The notes: generated from the letters alone by a model not told the origin. A DNA stretch of 64,000 bases from an uncultured Flavobacteriaceae bacterium (GCA_937901915.1 CALGUD010000153.1:17913-81912); one strand, 5' to 3'; positions 16,233 through 25,958 are shown, counted from the first letter of the stretch. Program-made: numbers and translations.

Positions 16233-16370
16233 GAGGCTGTCTAAAAAGGTATTAAAACTGTTTGTTCGAGCGCAGTCGAGAACTATAGCCGTAATTTTCC
16301 CCCGACGTTTCGGGGTCGCTCAACCTGACAAATAATTTCATTTAAACTTATACACCGTTTAGACAGTCTC
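16233..16370. mobile_element. MITE-like element of 138 bp with terminal inverted repeats
   Basis: The left end begins GAGGCTGTCTAAA (16233-16245) and the right end, read on the other strand, begins GAGACTGTCTAAA (16358-16370), 12 of 13 identical. No gene lies inside; the interior holds GTTCGAGCGCAGTCGAGAAC, a perfect-arm hairpin, and CCCCGACGTTTCGGGG. An obvious target-site duplication was not found. Size and ends fit a non-autonomous element moved by a transposase in trans. Confidence 0.6.
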
Positions 16371-16393
16371 GTTAATTAACCGTATACCGAAAC

Positions 16394-17734
16394 CTATACA
16401 ACTCCCTGAGCCAGCATAGCATCGGCTATTTTCAAAAAGCTTGCAATATTTGCCCCTTTTACATAATTTATATGGTCACCTTCCTGTCCATATTCAATGC
16501 ACGTATTGTGTATGTCTTTCATTATACACCTAAGTTTTTCATCCACCTCATCACGTGTCCAACACATACGTACAGCGTTTTGTGACATTTCCAGGCCAGA
16601 AGCAGCGACACCTCCTGCATTGGAAGCTTTTCCGGGGGCAAACAAAACTTTAGCGTTTTGAAATTCGTGAATGGCTTCCGGTGTAGACGGCATATTGGCA
16701 CCTTCGGCTACACATATAGATCCGTTTGCTATCAGCATTTTTGCATCTTCACCGGTTAATTCATTTTGTGTAGCACAAGGCAATGCAATATCTGCTTTTA
16801 TGCCCCATGGAGCCTTACCTTCAAAAAATTCGGCTTTTGGATATTTTTCCAGGTATTCATGAATACGGGCTCGTTTTTCGTTTTTTAAATACATTACGTG
16901 AGCCAGTTTTCCCTCGTCAATGCCGTCTTTATCATAAATAAAACCTGAAGAATCAGAAAGAGTAGTTACAATGGCCCCTAACTGTCTGGCTTTTTCTGCG
17001 GCGTATTGTGCTACGTTGCCAGAACCCGAAATTACGACTGTTTTTCCCGTAAAGCCGTCGCCTTTTGTTTCGAGCATGCTTTGTGCAAAATATACGGTAC
17101 CATATCCGGTAGATTCAGGCCTCATTAATGACCCTCCCCAGGTGAGTCCTTTCCCTGTCAATACCCCTGTAAATTCATTTTTAATTTTTTTATACATTCC
17201 AAACATATAGCCTACTTCTCTTGCACCAACCCCTATATCGCCGGCAGGTATGTCTGTATGTGGCCCTATATGTCTGTAAAGCTCAGACATAAAACTGTGG
17301 CAAAAGTTCATAACTTCGTCATCCGACTTTCCTTTGGGATCAAAATCAGCACCTCCTTTTGCTCCGCCCATAGGTAGTGTAGTTAGGCTATTTTTGAACA
17401 CCTGTTCAAAAGCCAGGAATTTTAAGATACTCATATTCACAGTAGGGTGAAAACGCAAACCGCCTTTGTAAGGGCCTATTGCAGAATTCATTTGAATCCT
17501 ATAACCCCTGTTTACATGTATCTCGCCTTTACTGTCTCTCCATGGAACCCTGAATGTAATAGCTCTTTCCGGCTCAACAATTCTTAAAAGAATATTCTTC
17601 CCATAATAAATGCCTTGTTGAGCTATAAAAGGAATTACTGTTTCTGCAACCTCCTGTACAGCCTGAAGAAACTCAGGTTCATGTGCATTACGGGCAGTAA
17701 CTTCCTCCATAAATGCTCTAATCTTATCGTCCAT
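16394..17734 (-). CDS. gdhA: NADP-type glutamate dehydrogenase
   Basis: A 446-residue hexameric-type glutamate dehydrogenase. The substrate site is in GPYKGGLRFHPTVNMSILKF (about 88-107), the catalytic region in LPMGGAKGGADFDPKGKSD (about 120-138), and the nucleotide-binding Rossmann motif in VVISGSGNVAQYAAEKA (about 228-244). It interconverts glutamate with 2-oxoglutarate and ammonium; length and motif details match the biosynthetic NADPH enzymes of bacteria. It is monocistronic, divergent from a lipoprotein gene, and lies just left of a repeat island on its 3' side. The start ATG at 17734 matches the family N-terminus. Confidence 0.95.
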   Translation of the reverse strand: MDDKIRAFMEEVTARNAHEPEFLQAVQEVAETVIPFIAQQGIYYGKNILLRIVEPERAITFRVPWRDSKGEIHVNRGYRIQMNSAIGPYKGGLRFHPTVNMSILKFLAFEQVFKNSLTTLPMGGAKGGADFDPKGKSDDEVMNFCHSFMSELYRHIGPHTDIPAGDIGVGAREVGYMFGMYKKIKNEFTGVLTGKGLTWGGSLMRPESTGYGTVYFAQSMLETKGDGFTGKTVVISGSGNVAQYAAEKARQLGAIVTTLSDSSGFIYDKDGIDEGKLAHVMYLKNEKRARIHEYLEKYPKAEFFEGKAPWGIKADIALPCATQNELTGEDAKMLIANGSICVAEGANMPSTPEAIHEFQNAKVLFAPGKASNAGGVAASGLEMSQNAVRMCWTRDEVDEKLRCIMKDIHNTCIEYGQEGDHINYVKGANIASFLKIADAMLAQGVV

Positions 17735-17869
17735 AGTAGAATAATTAAATAATATCTCTCTTTTGTGGCTTCAAAGATACATTTTCCTTAAAAATACGTC
17801 CTATAGGATCGCGTTAAATTCATCCTTGAAAACTACTTTCCGTTTCTTTTTCTGAGTATCTTTATAGGA

Positions 17870-18625
17870 ATGAAAAATTATAGACTATTAAAAAAATACA
17901 GTTATTTTTTATCACTGTTTTTTTGTTTGGCCGGTTGTGAAGAAGAAACGAAAATTTCATTTCTTCCTAAAGCAATTTCACCTCAAACTTGTGATGATTG
18001 TCCGGTGATAAACATTATACTTCCCGAAGCCGTACCTGAAAATGAGTCCACATCAAAAATTAATAACGAAATAGCTCATTATATTATAGATTTATTGAGT
18101 TTTAACGAAAGTGAAGCACCCGAAACAATAGATAAGGCAGTTTTAACTTTTAATAATGAGTATTCTAATTTAAAGCAGGAGTCCCCGGAAGATATCGTAG
18201 GTTGGGAGGCGAATATTAACGGACAGGTAACTTATGCGGATACCCACATGACCAGTATAAGGTTTGAACACTATTTATTTACCGGAGGTGCGCATGGCTA
18301 TAGTGGGATTACTTTTTTAAATTTTGACCTGAAAACAGGCGAGCCAATGGAAAAAGATGAAATATTCAGGGATATTATATCATTTAAGTCTGTTGTAGAG
18401 AAAAAATTCAGGCAGCAGGAAAACATACCGGCGGGCGAAAGTATAAACAGTACCGGATTTATGTTTGAGGATGATGTGTTTGTACTACCGGAAAATATCG
18501 GATTTACGGAACAGGGGATTGAAATTATTTATAATCCGTATGAAGTCAATGTGTATTCGGAAGGTAGTATTACGTTACTGATCCCATATGAAGAAGTCCG
18601 TGAATATTTAAGATTTAAAGAATAA
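17870..18625 (+). CDS. Lipoprotein with DUF4163 and DUF3298 (RsiV-like) domains
   Basis: A 251-residue lipoprotein with lipobox LAGC (Cys23). The mature part has a DUF4163-type segment (CDDCPVINIILPE, near 42-54) and a DUF3298 segment with the key FTGGAHGYSGITFLNFDLKTG motif at about 141-161, ending in ITLLIPYEEVREYL. This pair of domains occurs in RsiV, a lysozyme-binding anti-sigma factor, and in many free envelope proteins. No sigma factor adjoins it here, so an envelope sensor or inhibitor role is only a possibility. A -7-like TATCTTTA ends 5 bp before the ATG, so the mRNA could be nearly leaderless. Confidence 0.8.
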   Translation: MKNYRLLKKYSYFLSLFFCLAGCEEETKISFLPKAISPQTCDDCPVINIILPEAVPENESTSKINNEIAHYIIDLLSFNESEAPETIDKAVLTFNNEYSNLKQESPEDIVGWEANINGQVTYADTHMTSIRFEHYLFTGGAHGYSGITFLNFDLKTGEPMEKDEIFRDIISFKSVVEKKFRQQENIPAGESINSTGFMFEDDVFVLPENIGFTEQGIEIIYNPYEVNVYSEGSITLLIPYEEVREYLRFKE

Positions 18626-18715
18626 GGGTTCAATAAGAATTTCTGATTTTTAATTTTGGTAGAAAGTAAAAATTTTCAATTTATGGCTCCTTCTCCTTAT
18701 TTGTTTCTTTTTTGC

Positions 18716-18782
18716 ATTTGTCACCTTGAGCGCACGCGTGTCGCTGAAGCTTTAGCGTAAGCACGAAAGGTTGTGTCAAGAC
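18716..18782. repeat. Flavobacterial TTGAGCGCA-type intergenic repeat
   Basis: The region reads TTGTCACCTTGAGCGCA, then GTGTCGCTGAAGCTTTAGCG and ends in GTTGTGTCAAGACA. The core TTGAGCGCA...GTCG matches the repeat found within the element at 16233-16370 (GAGCGCAGTCGAGAAC). It lies between convergent genes. Confidence 0.4.
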
Positions 18783-18841
18783 AAAAATGAACATAATATT
18801 ATTTTTGTTTAAAGCCTTTTTCTCCAAAATCAGGCAACAGA

Positions 18842-19306
18842 TTAAACAAGCTTTCTTAAAGTACGAATGGTACCTAGATGAATTCCTTCATGCATATTAT
18901 TAAACATAATGGCATCTTCCACACTAGCCAACGTAATATCCATACTGGTTGTATAGGTATTATATTCTTTAAACCTACCCTGGCCATAATCTTTCTTTAA
19001 CCGATCAATATTGAGCACGAATAATTCTTTATACTGCTGGAGGTCTTTTTCACTCATTTTCACATGAGGGTTCGGAGCAGTGCCCTTTTTATAGTTGATG
19101 ATACTCTCTTCACTCACATAACACTCTAACGCTGAAAACCTGTAGCAAAGAATTTGCTGGGTTACCACCAGATGCGCAAAATTCCATGCTATGTTATTGT
19201 TGAATCCGGGCGGTATTATATTTATTTGTTCTAAGGTAAGGTCATTAATAGCTGCTAATACAGCTTTTCTTGTTTTTTCAAGAATATCAAATTGTTTTTC
19301 AATCAT
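18842..19306 (-). CDS. DinB family protein
   Basis: A 154-residue four-helix bundle of the DinB/YfiT-like superfamily. It starts with the helix FDILEKTRKAVLAAINDLTLEQINIIP, carries NNIAWNFAHLVVTQQIL (the conserved H of helix 2) and ends with MFNNMHEGIHLGTIRTLRKL, whose two histidines complete the usual three-His metal site. The substrate is unknown; relatives are thiol-dependent S-transferases. It starts 4 bp after the stop of the large T9SS protein, so the two may share a transcript. Confidence 0.85.
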   Translation of the reverse strand: MIEKQFDILEKTRKAVLAAINDLTLEQINIIPPGFNNNIAWNFAHLVVTQQILCYRFSALECYVSEESIINYKKGTAPNPHVKMSEKDLQQYKELFVLNIDRLKKDYGQGRFKEYNTYTTSMDITLASVEDAIMFNNMHEGIHLGTIRTLRKLV

Positions 19307-19310
19307 AGAT

Positions 19311-21956
19311 TTATCTTTTCAAGCTAAAGTGCCCTTTGTATAAGTCGAAGTTTTCATCCTGGAACTGAACTGTAAACCAATAGTCTGTTGCGGGTACCGG
19401 CCTGCCGTTAAATGTACCATTCCAGCCTTCATCACCCGAAGAAAATTGTTTTAAGAGTTTACCATACCGGTCAAATATGCTCACAACGGCATCCCGGGCA
19501 CATTCGGCCTCTTCCATTCCGTATATTTGCCAGCGGTCATTATTGCCATCACCATTAGGGGTAAAAAATTTAGCAAAACCGAGCACACAAACTTCTTCAA
19601 TTGCCACACCGCAACCATGCCTGTCCCGTACCCTTATGATCTGGTATCCCCCCATTGGGTTTTCTATAAAAGATTCATAGGTATAAACTTCACCCTGGGA
19701 ACCTGATAATTGTGTAATATTAGTGTCTTCAAAAGGTAAAAAATCTATGTTATATTCATAGTCATCACTGTAGCCTTCAAAATTTACGGTAATAGTACCA
19801 TTAGGAACAGCAATGTCGGTTGTAACGTTTGTAATAGTAGCAATACTGGAAGCCAGAACTTCTATTTCCATTGCGGTGCTGCACTCAGTGCCGTCAGGGT
19901 TGCTGGCAATTACTGTATATGTGCCAGGGCTGTATACTTCTGCAATAATGTCCAGCCCAACCACCCCTGTTTGGTCATTGCCGTTTCTATACCATACATA
20001 CTCATATTCATCTTGTGGATTTAAAACAGTTAATGTTTTGGGAAGGTCATTAAGGCAAATATATTGCGGGCTCTCCACTTCAAATTCCGGTTGCTGGCTT
20101 ACACTTAAGGATACATATTGACCTAAACCCGCACAGGATTGGGTGTCAATGTCTGTAACCCGTACATACAGGTCCTGGGAAAAAGGTGAGCTTGTATTCT
20201 GGTAACTAGTTGTATTGGTGATGGGATTAATATCACTAATGGCATCTACCTGTGTTTGATAATAGGTTACTTCATGGTTACCCGGTGTAGTAAGCTGTGC
20301 AATGATCTGGGCTGATGCATCGGTGAAGTCAAACGTGGCAATTCCATCATTTGTAACTCCACCTGTGGTGTTGTCATCGCACTGATCAATATTTACCCTG
20401 AAACCGGACGGGATATCAGATAATGTTACTATTAAGTTAACCTCAGCAACACTAAAGCATTCCCCGTCACTTACATTCGCAAATACCTGCGAAGCGGAAG
20501 CATTGGAAAAACCTACCAAACTTGTAATCTCATCTGTCGGATCCTGGGTATCGGCACCAACTTGCGTATTATAATAGGTTATTGTAAAAGCCGGATTTGT
20601 TGTAATAAGCGGGTTTGCATTGCTTAAATCAAATACGGAAATCCCATCTGCATCATCGTCGCACTGTACAAGGTCTACCGGAGTATTTATATTTGGTGCA
20701 CCATAGATTTCTAATAAAAATTCAATAGGGCTACTACTTAAACAACCTTTTTCATTATTATAAACCCTCACAAAAACTTCCTGTGTAGGAAATGATGTGT
20801 TAGGAAGAGCTGTGATATTACCTATTTCACCTGTGTCATTTTGAGCATCAAGCAAACTATTATGGAATGAGATATCATAATTAGTCGGGTCATCTTCACC
20901 AATAATTTGTGGTATAACCTCAGTAAGATCAAATTCAAGTCCAAACTCAACTCCATTCACATCACATTGTCCAAGATTGTTAACGGTAATGTTAGAATTG
21001 ATATCATAATAATTAACCGTAATAGGCTCCGAAACTATATGACAATTAGGACTCCCTGCATTTACAGTTTCATAATATATGTATCTGTACATATGTCCGT
21101 CCTGGAATCCTGATGCAGAGAAATTGGCTGACACTTCACCACCTATATCTGTCCACGAACTTCCGTCATCAACGCTTTCCTGCCATTGATACATAAGTGT
21201 TGGAGAAGTATTTCCTTCTATGATCGCTGTTAAATCAACTGTATCGCCGGGGCATACACCCTCATCAAAATCTGTATAATTTGTATTTACTGTTGTAAGG
21301 CTGCTACAAGCCCTGAAACTTATATCATCTATAGCCAGGTCATTACCACATCCTCCGGGAGCATTGTTGATCAGCACAACTTCAACTTCAGTAACTCCAA
21401 CCGGTACTTCAAAACCAAATGCATACCTTACCCATTCGGGAGAGGTAGTCGGATTAATGTTTGCGGTAGTTATTTCTTCTAATAAACCACCACTGCCATC
21501 TTCTATCCGGAATGTTACATTATTCGGAACATTGGGGTTACAACTATCTGTACTGGGTAATATATTCATAAAAGAGGCTGAGAATTCGAAAGATTGCCCT
21601 TCACATAAGCCGGGGACCTCTCTTCTGTAAAATTCACCGGGATCAAAATCAGCATTTACTATGAGCATATAACCTTCGCCAGCTGCATCTTCCGTATAGT
21701 CTTCAGTATCAAAAAAATTGGGTAATGCATTTTGGGGACTGGTAGATATTGTATACTGTCCATCCACAACATTATTGGTTGCTATATAAGTGTAGTTAGT
21801 TACGCCCGCTGGCAATGCAGGCCCATAGGTATCACCGGTGCCGGAATTATCCCCAAAAGTTTCCGTAAAAACCGGTTCGCCATAACTTCCGGTACATTGT
21901 GCATGAATGTATAAAAAGGGAACGAGCAGAAAAATATATAAAAGGTGTTTTTTCAT
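19311..21956 (-). CDS. Large secreted protein with T9SS type B (gliding-motility-associated) C-terminal domain
   Basis: An 881-residue exported protein. The signal peptide ends at YIHAQ. A lectin-like beta-sandwich follows (about 25-215, with DDISFRACSS at its end), then several Ig-like or PKD-type repeats rich in CDDD/QCDDN-T motifs (LVQCDDDADGISVFDLSNANP and similar), and a C-terminal domain of about 85 residues with FFTPNGDGNNDRWQI and SIFDRYGKLLKQF, the type B sorting signal recognised by the type IX secretion system. It is probably a surface adhesin or a component of the gliding coat. The DinB-like gene follows it by 4 bp. Confidence 0.9.
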   Translation of the reverse strand: MKKHLLYIFLLVPFLYIHAQCTGSYGEPVFTETFGDNSGTGDTYGPALPAGVTNYTYIATNNVVDGQYTISTSPQNALPNFFDTEDYTEDAAGEGYMLIVNADFDPGEFYRREVPGLCEGQSFEFSASFMNILPSTDSCNPNVPNNVTFRIEDGSGGLLEEITTANINPTTSPEWVRYAFGFEVPVGVTEVEVVLINNAPGGCGNDLAIDDISFRACSSLTTVNTNYTDFDEGVCPGDTVDLTAIIEGNTSPTLMYQWQESVDDGSSWTDIGGEVSANFSASGFQDGHMYRYIYYETVNAGSPNCHIVSEPITVNYYDINSNITVNNLGQCDVNGVEFGLEFDLTEVIPQIIGEDDPTNYDISFHNSLLDAQNDTGEIGNITALPNTSFPTQEVFVRVYNNEKGCLSSSPIEFLLEIYGAPNINTPVDLVQCDDDADGISVFDLSNANPLITTNPAFTITYYNTQVGADTQDPTDEITSLVGFSNASASQVFANVSDGECFSVAEVNLIVTLSDIPSGFRVNIDQCDDNTTGGVTNDGIATFDFTDASAQIIAQLTTPGNHEVTYYQTQVDAISDINPITNTTSYQNTSSPFSQDLYVRVTDIDTQSCAGLGQYVSLSVSQQPEFEVESPQYICLNDLPKTLTVLNPQDEYEYVWYRNGNDQTGVVGLDIIAEVYSPGTYTVIASNPDGTECSTAMEIEVLASSIATITNVTTDIAVPNGTITVNFEGYSDDYEYNIDFLPFEDTNITQLSGSQGEVYTYESFIENPMGGYQIIRVRDRHGCGVAIEEVCVLGFAKFFTPNGDGNNDRWQIYGMEEAECARDAVVSIFDRYGKLLKQFSSGDEGWNGTFNGRPVPATDYWFTVQFQDENFDLYKGHFSLKR

Positions 21957-22066
21957 TTGGTGGCTATTATGATCAAATATAATATTAATTTTTAAATAAC
22001 TATAAACGGAACTTTTTAAGATATAGTCTAAATTTGAACATTCTTAATGATCATAACTTATTTTTA

Positions 22067-22420
22067 ATGAGAAAAATATACTATTTAAAAACCTGTAGCA
22101 CATGTGTAAGAATTTTAAAAGAGTTGAAACCTACTCCTGATTTTACGCTTCAGGATATTAAAGAGATCCCTATAACTGTGAAACAGCTTGAGGAAATGAA
22201 AAAAATGGCGGGTTCATATGAGGCGTTATTCAGCAAAAAAGCTAAACTTTATAAAGAAAGGCGTTTAAAAGAAGAAACTTTAAATGAAGAAGACTTTAAA
22301 AATTTTATCCTGGAACATTATACTTTTTTAAAACGGCCTGTAATTATAGTTGATAATCAAATTTTTGTCGGAAACAGTAAAAATACCGTAGAAGATGCCA
22401 AATTAGCCATTGATGCATAA
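22067..22420 (+). CDS. ArsC/Spx family thioredoxin-fold protein
   Basis: About 117 residues. The N-terminus MRKIYYLKTCSTCVRILKEL holds a CxxC (CSTC) in the arsenate-reductase-like fold, with RPVIIVDNQIFVGN near the C-terminus providing the cis-proline strand. Arsenate reductases of this family use a CX5R site; here the CxxC is closer to Spx or YffB-type members, so arsenate reduction is not certain. The frame opens at a TTG at 22034, but the ATG at 22067 gives the family N-terminus. It overlaps or adjoins the following EamA gene, suggesting one transcript. Confidence 0.8.
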   Translation: MRKIYYLKTCSTCVRILKELKPTPDFTLQDIKEIPITVKQLEEMKKMAGSYEALFSKKAKLYKERRLKEETLNEEDFKNFILEHYTFLKRPVIIVDNQIFVGNSKNTVEDAKLAIDA

Positions 22421-22430
22421 ACAAATCCGA

Positions 22431-23324
22431 ATGGATAAAAGAACATTAGCATTACTTGCCGCTTTTATTGCCACATTTATTTATGGCTTTAATTTTACTA
22501 TCGCCAAAAGTATTATGCCCCTGCACATTAAACCTTTTGGTTTTATATTATTAAGAGTGGTAGGTGCTTCCGTTTTATTCTGGGTATTTAGTATGTTTTA
22601 TAAAAATGAAAAAGTAGCCGTTTCAGACTGGCCTCGTTTTATTGGTGTAGCTGTTTTTGGTATGGCTGCCAACATGCTTTCCTTTTTCACAGGCCTGGAT
22701 TATACCACCCCTATTAACAGTGCAGTGATTATGACCTCAAGCCCGATATTGGTATTAATCCTCTCTGCTTTAATTATTAAGGAGAAAATAACCTGGTTAA
22801 AATCATCCGGGGTTTTTATTGGGCTTATAGGTACTCTAGTCCTTATTTTTTATGGTGCCGAGCCCAACCAGGATGCCACTAATATTGCACTGGGTAACTT
22901 CCTGGTCTTTATAAATGCTGCCTGCTACGGTTTATATTTAATTCTGGTAAAGCCTTTAACAGAAAAATACCACACTTTTACTATTTTAAAATGGGCATTT
23001 TTATTAGGGGTCATTATAAATATTCCTTTTACTTTTAATGAGTTTATTGCTGTAGATTGGTTTAATCTGCCTGCCACAGTGTTACTTGCAATGGTTTTTG
23101 TTGTAGTAGGCACAACTTTTTTAACCTATTTACTTAATGTGTATGCGCTTAATGAATTAAAAGCGTCTACACTAAGTGTTTTTATATACCTGCAACCACT
23201 TGTGGCTGCTATTTTTGCTGTTCTTGTTGGAAGTGATTCCCTTTCATACGTAAAATTGATAGCCGCCTTGCTTATTTTTACCGGGGTATACCTGGTGACA
23301 AAAAGGCCGAAGGAGCCGGTATAA
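22431..23324 (+). CDS. EamA/DMT superfamily transporter
   Basis: About 297 residues with ten predicted membrane helices in two EamA repeats (first: LALLAAFIATFIYGFNFTIAKSIMP; second: GNFLVFINAACYGLYLILVKPL). Members export amino acids, nucleosides or other metabolites; the substrate is unknown. The frame is open from 22410, with possible starts at 22413 and 22431; the latter begins directly with the first helix and avoids overlap with the upstream stop at 22420. It lies 10 bp after the ArsC/Spx-like gene. Confidence 0.88.
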   Translation: MDKRTLALLAAFIATFIYGFNFTIAKSIMPLHIKPFGFILLRVVGASVLFWVFSMFYKNEKVAVSDWPRFIGVAVFGMAANMLSFFTGLDYTTPINSAVIMTSSPILVLILSALIIKEKITWLKSSGVFIGLIGTLVLIFYGAEPNQDATNIALGNFLVFINAACYGLYLILVKPLTEKYHTFTILKWAFLLGVIINIPFTFNEFIAVDWFNLPATVLLAMVFVVVGTTFLTYLLNVYALNELKASTLSVFIYLQPLVAAIFAVLVGSDSLSYVKLIAALLIFTGVYLVTKRPKEPV

Positions 23325-23327
23325 CTA

Positions 23328-23355
23328 TTGTTTGTTAAACTTTTTAGTAGCTTTG
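23328..23355 (+). promoter_or_regulatory. Predicted promoter of the 650-residue gene
   Basis: TTG (23328-23330), 17 bp, TAGCTTTG (23348-23355), an exact TAnnTTTG box, about 50 bp ahead of the ATG at 23406. Confidence 0.55.
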
Positions 23356-23405
23356 CGCCTATAAATCATGAGGCAACTCTCTTATCGAAATCATAAAAAT
23401 AATCA

Positions 23406-25358
23406 ATGTACATTATAGAAGTTAAATCCGGAAATCTATGCTGGGTGGCAGCAGTTTATAACAATGAAATTGAAGGGGTAGATTACTTAAATTTGTTTAA
23501 AAATGCCGGACATAAAGATATTCAAATCAAAGAATTGTCCATAGAGTTTCCCGTTTATGTCATAGAAAGAACTCAAAATGATGGAGCAAACTATTTTGAA
23601 TACCTGTCCGAGACGGATTATTTTGCACTAATTGTCCGCCAAAAACAAAATAAGTATCATAAAGATAGCTTTGGACTTTATTTCACTGTGTATTATTTTG
23701 ATGAAGTTTATTTTCAACATCCTTATGAAAATAGTTTCATGGGAACTTTAAACCATGTGTATGTTGATAATTATTATTTAGAAAGTGAAGATGCAGACAA
23801 AAGGCTTGGGGAAACATATATTAAAAGATTGGTTAAAAACCTGAACCTTGATGAATTAGACAATATTTTTGATAAATACTTAAAAAAAGGTACTATAGAA
23901 CAAAAAAAAGAACTGGGTGAAGCATATTATGACTCTTTTTGTGATATGAATTATGATTTTGCCTGTAGTAAACTTACTGATTATGGTATTTCACTTTTAC
24001 TTCCTGTTTTAGATAAAGCGAGTTTGCTGTTAGAAAACGATTTGCTCGAAGCATATGTTAGTGCACATATGATTTTATTAGAAGATGCTATTGAAAAATA
24101 CCCGGATAAGGTTAACGAATATTTTCAATTATCGGTTGATATTATAAATCGATTTTTAAATGAATCTCCTGAAAATAAACAGGAAGGTAATCGCAATTTA
24201 GGACTTGTATATGAAATGATGACTGAGTACAACCATTATCACCCGGATTTCTGGTTAAAGTCAATACATTATATTCAAAAATCAATTAAAATTAATCCTG
24301 TGGAAGGCGACTGGTTTTCTTACCTTAAACTATTGTATGTTCCTTATAAAAACAGAAAAGTTCGAAAAATAGATACAAATAATGACATTGAGGAACTTTA
24401 CCGGCAATGGAACGAATATAGAATAAAAGAAATTGAAGAGTTTAAAAAGTTTGTAAGAACCAGCATTGATTATGATAGTAATGCTTCCCTTCCTTTAGCC
24501 CTGGCATATAAAAGGTTGAGAGAGTATCTGGCCTGGCTCAAGGATGATCTGGCTTCTTTTCCTGAAAATGAGTATGTATACTGGATAAATGAAGCAAAGC
24601 GATGGCAGGGAGAAAACACTACCAGGATTGATTTAACCGAGGCTGCATTCTTTTTTAAAGCAGAAGGAATCAGGTTAGGTAAGATTGACTTATTGGAAAA
24701 TGCAGCTCGTCTTTTTCAAAAATTAATTGATAAACTGGAAGATACAGCGTTTGAAGTCAATTATCTCGCAGAGACCTGGGAAGCTATTTCCAATATTCAC
24801 CTCAAAAATAAAGAATATAATTTAGCAAATACTTACTTAACCAAAGCTGTTTTACTCTATGATCAATTTATAGACAAAGTACATTCCAATCGATCGGTTT
24901 TAATGCATTATACCAAATTCCTGGAACGTTGCTATTTATATCCGGGAAATATAAAAAAGCCAGGCTTGGAAAAAATTAAATCGCTTGCAAAACAAACTGA
25001 AGAAGAAGGCGAGGGTATGTATAGTGCACCCACTTTACTCTTAACACGTCTTGCGTTGTACGAAAACAATGAAAAAGAGGCAATTTTTCATGTAACCCGC
25101 CTGCTTTTGCTTCATGAATTGTGCGTAGATGACAAATTACGTGAACTGCAGCAAAGTTCTATAGTAGGTCCTTTTTCACAATTGCAAGAATTTTTGAAAG
25201 AGATCTTAACTTTTATGAATGAAATAGAAGAAGGTTATTATCTTGACACCAAAATTAAATGGGAACAGCTCAAGCTCATGGGTCACGGTGAGATCGCTTC
25301 TAGCTGGGAAAAACGAAAAATTGAACTTAAAAACCGGGAGAAATTAAATCTGGAATAA
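23406..25358 (+). CDS. Large cytoplasmic protein with TPR-like helices, function unknown
   Basis: A 650-residue protein without signal peptide or membrane helices. The first 140 residues are a mixed alpha/beta region with many aromatic residues (YFALIVRQKQNKYHKDSFGLY). From about 150 onward it is almost all helix, with TPR-like pairs near 240-310 (GLVYEMMTEYNHYHPDFWLKSIHYIQKSIKINP) and 425-490 (AETWEAISNIHLKNKEYNLANTYLTKAV). I do not recognise the N-terminal domain. It has its own promoter and faces a convergent thioesterase gene. A scaffold or sensor role is a guess from the repeat type alone. Confidence 0.6.
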   Translation: MYIIEVKSGNLCWVAAVYNNEIEGVDYLNLFKNAGHKDIQIKELSIEFPVYVIERTQNDGANYFEYLSETDYFALIVRQKQNKYHKDSFGLYFTVYYFDEVYFQHPYENSFMGTLNHVYVDNYYLESEDADKRLGETYIKRLVKNLNLDELDNIFDKYLKKGTIEQKKELGEAYYDSFCDMNYDFACSKLTDYGISLLLPVLDKASLLLENDLLEAYVSAHMILLEDAIEKYPDKVNEYFQLSVDIINRFLNESPENKQEGNRNLGLVYEMMTEYNHYHPDFWLKSIHYIQKSIKINPVEGDWFSYLKLLYVPYKNRKVRKIDTNNDIEELYRQWNEYRIKEIEEFKKFVRTSIDYDSNASLPLALAYKRLREYLAWLKDDLASFPENEYVYWINEAKRWQGENTTRIDLTEAAFFFKAEGIRLGKIDLLENAARLFQKLIDKLEDTAFEVNYLAETWEAISNIHLKNKEYNLANTYLTKAVLLYDQFIDKVHSNRSVLMHYTKFLERCYLYPGNIKKPGLEKIKSLAKQTEEEGEGMYSAPTLLLTRLALYENNEKEAIFHVTRLLLLHELCVDDKLRELQQSSIVGPFSQLQEFLKEILTFMNEIEEGYYLDTKIKWEQLKLMGHGEIASSWEKRKIELKNREKLNLE

Positions 25359-25379
25359 TTGAAGTTATCTTCCTGTAAA

Positions 25380-25856
25380 TTACTGAAGATCCACCGGTTT
25401 TTTAACATACTTCCGGGTATCTTCCCGAGTAAGTACCTTAAAATCCTCCGGACGATCAATATTATTAAAATATTGCAATAACGCATCGGGAAGTCCTGTG
25501 AGTTTACGGGTTTTTAGGTCTATCCACCCTCCCATCATTTCGCAATGTGCAAAATTACGACCCTTGGCGTCGTAATAATTATGTTTAAATTCAAAAAATG
25601 TGCCGTCATCACTTAGGCCGATCAATTCCAAAGAAACTTTTATCGGTTTCCCAGAAAAAACCTCCTTAAAATAGTAAATATGTTCATAAAAAACCACAGG
25701 GCCTAATTCGTGTTTAGACAGCACTTTATAGTCAAAGCCATTTTCAATTAAGAATGACATACGGGTGTGTGCAGCAAACTCAATATAAGCCTTATTGGCC
25801 AGGTGGCGATTCGCATCTAAATCATTCCAGCGTATTTCAAATTCTTTAAGGTACAT
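25380..25856 (-). CDS. Acyl-CoA thioesterase, 4HBT hot-dog fold
   Basis: A 158-residue hot-dog-fold thioesterase. The N-terminus MYLKEFEIRWNDLDANRHLAN contains the conserved Asp of the 4-hydroxybenzoyl-CoA thioesterase type (W-x-D-x-D-x-x-x-H), followed by helix YIEFAAHTRMSFLIENG and strands ending EFKHNYYDAKGRNFAHCEMMGGWID. It would hydrolyse an acyl-CoA in the cytoplasm. A longer frame reaches 26012, but that would overlap the divergent hydrolase gene and adds residues unlike the family, so the ATG at 25856 is chosen. The two genes diverge with about 100 bp between starts. Confidence 0.85.
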   Translation of the reverse strand: MYLKEFEIRWNDLDANRHLANKAYIEFAAHTRMSFLIENGFDYKVLSKHELGPVVFYEHIYYFKEVFSGKPIKVSLELIGLSDDGTFFEFKHNYYDAKGRNFAHCEMMGGWIDLKTRKLTGLPDALLQYFNNIDRPEDFKVLTREDTRKYVKKPVDLQ

Positions 25857-25958
25857 AATCAGCTTTTTTTGTAAAATTATAAAACATTTGTTATGCACGC
25901 ATATTAATTTTAAATTATCTTGCATTTGCTTATTATATTTACTTTTATAAATTGAAAA

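Noticed and set aside
22034..22066. TTG start extending the ArsC/Spx-like protein
   Set aside because: The added residues do not match the family; the ATG at 22067 gives the usual N-terminus.
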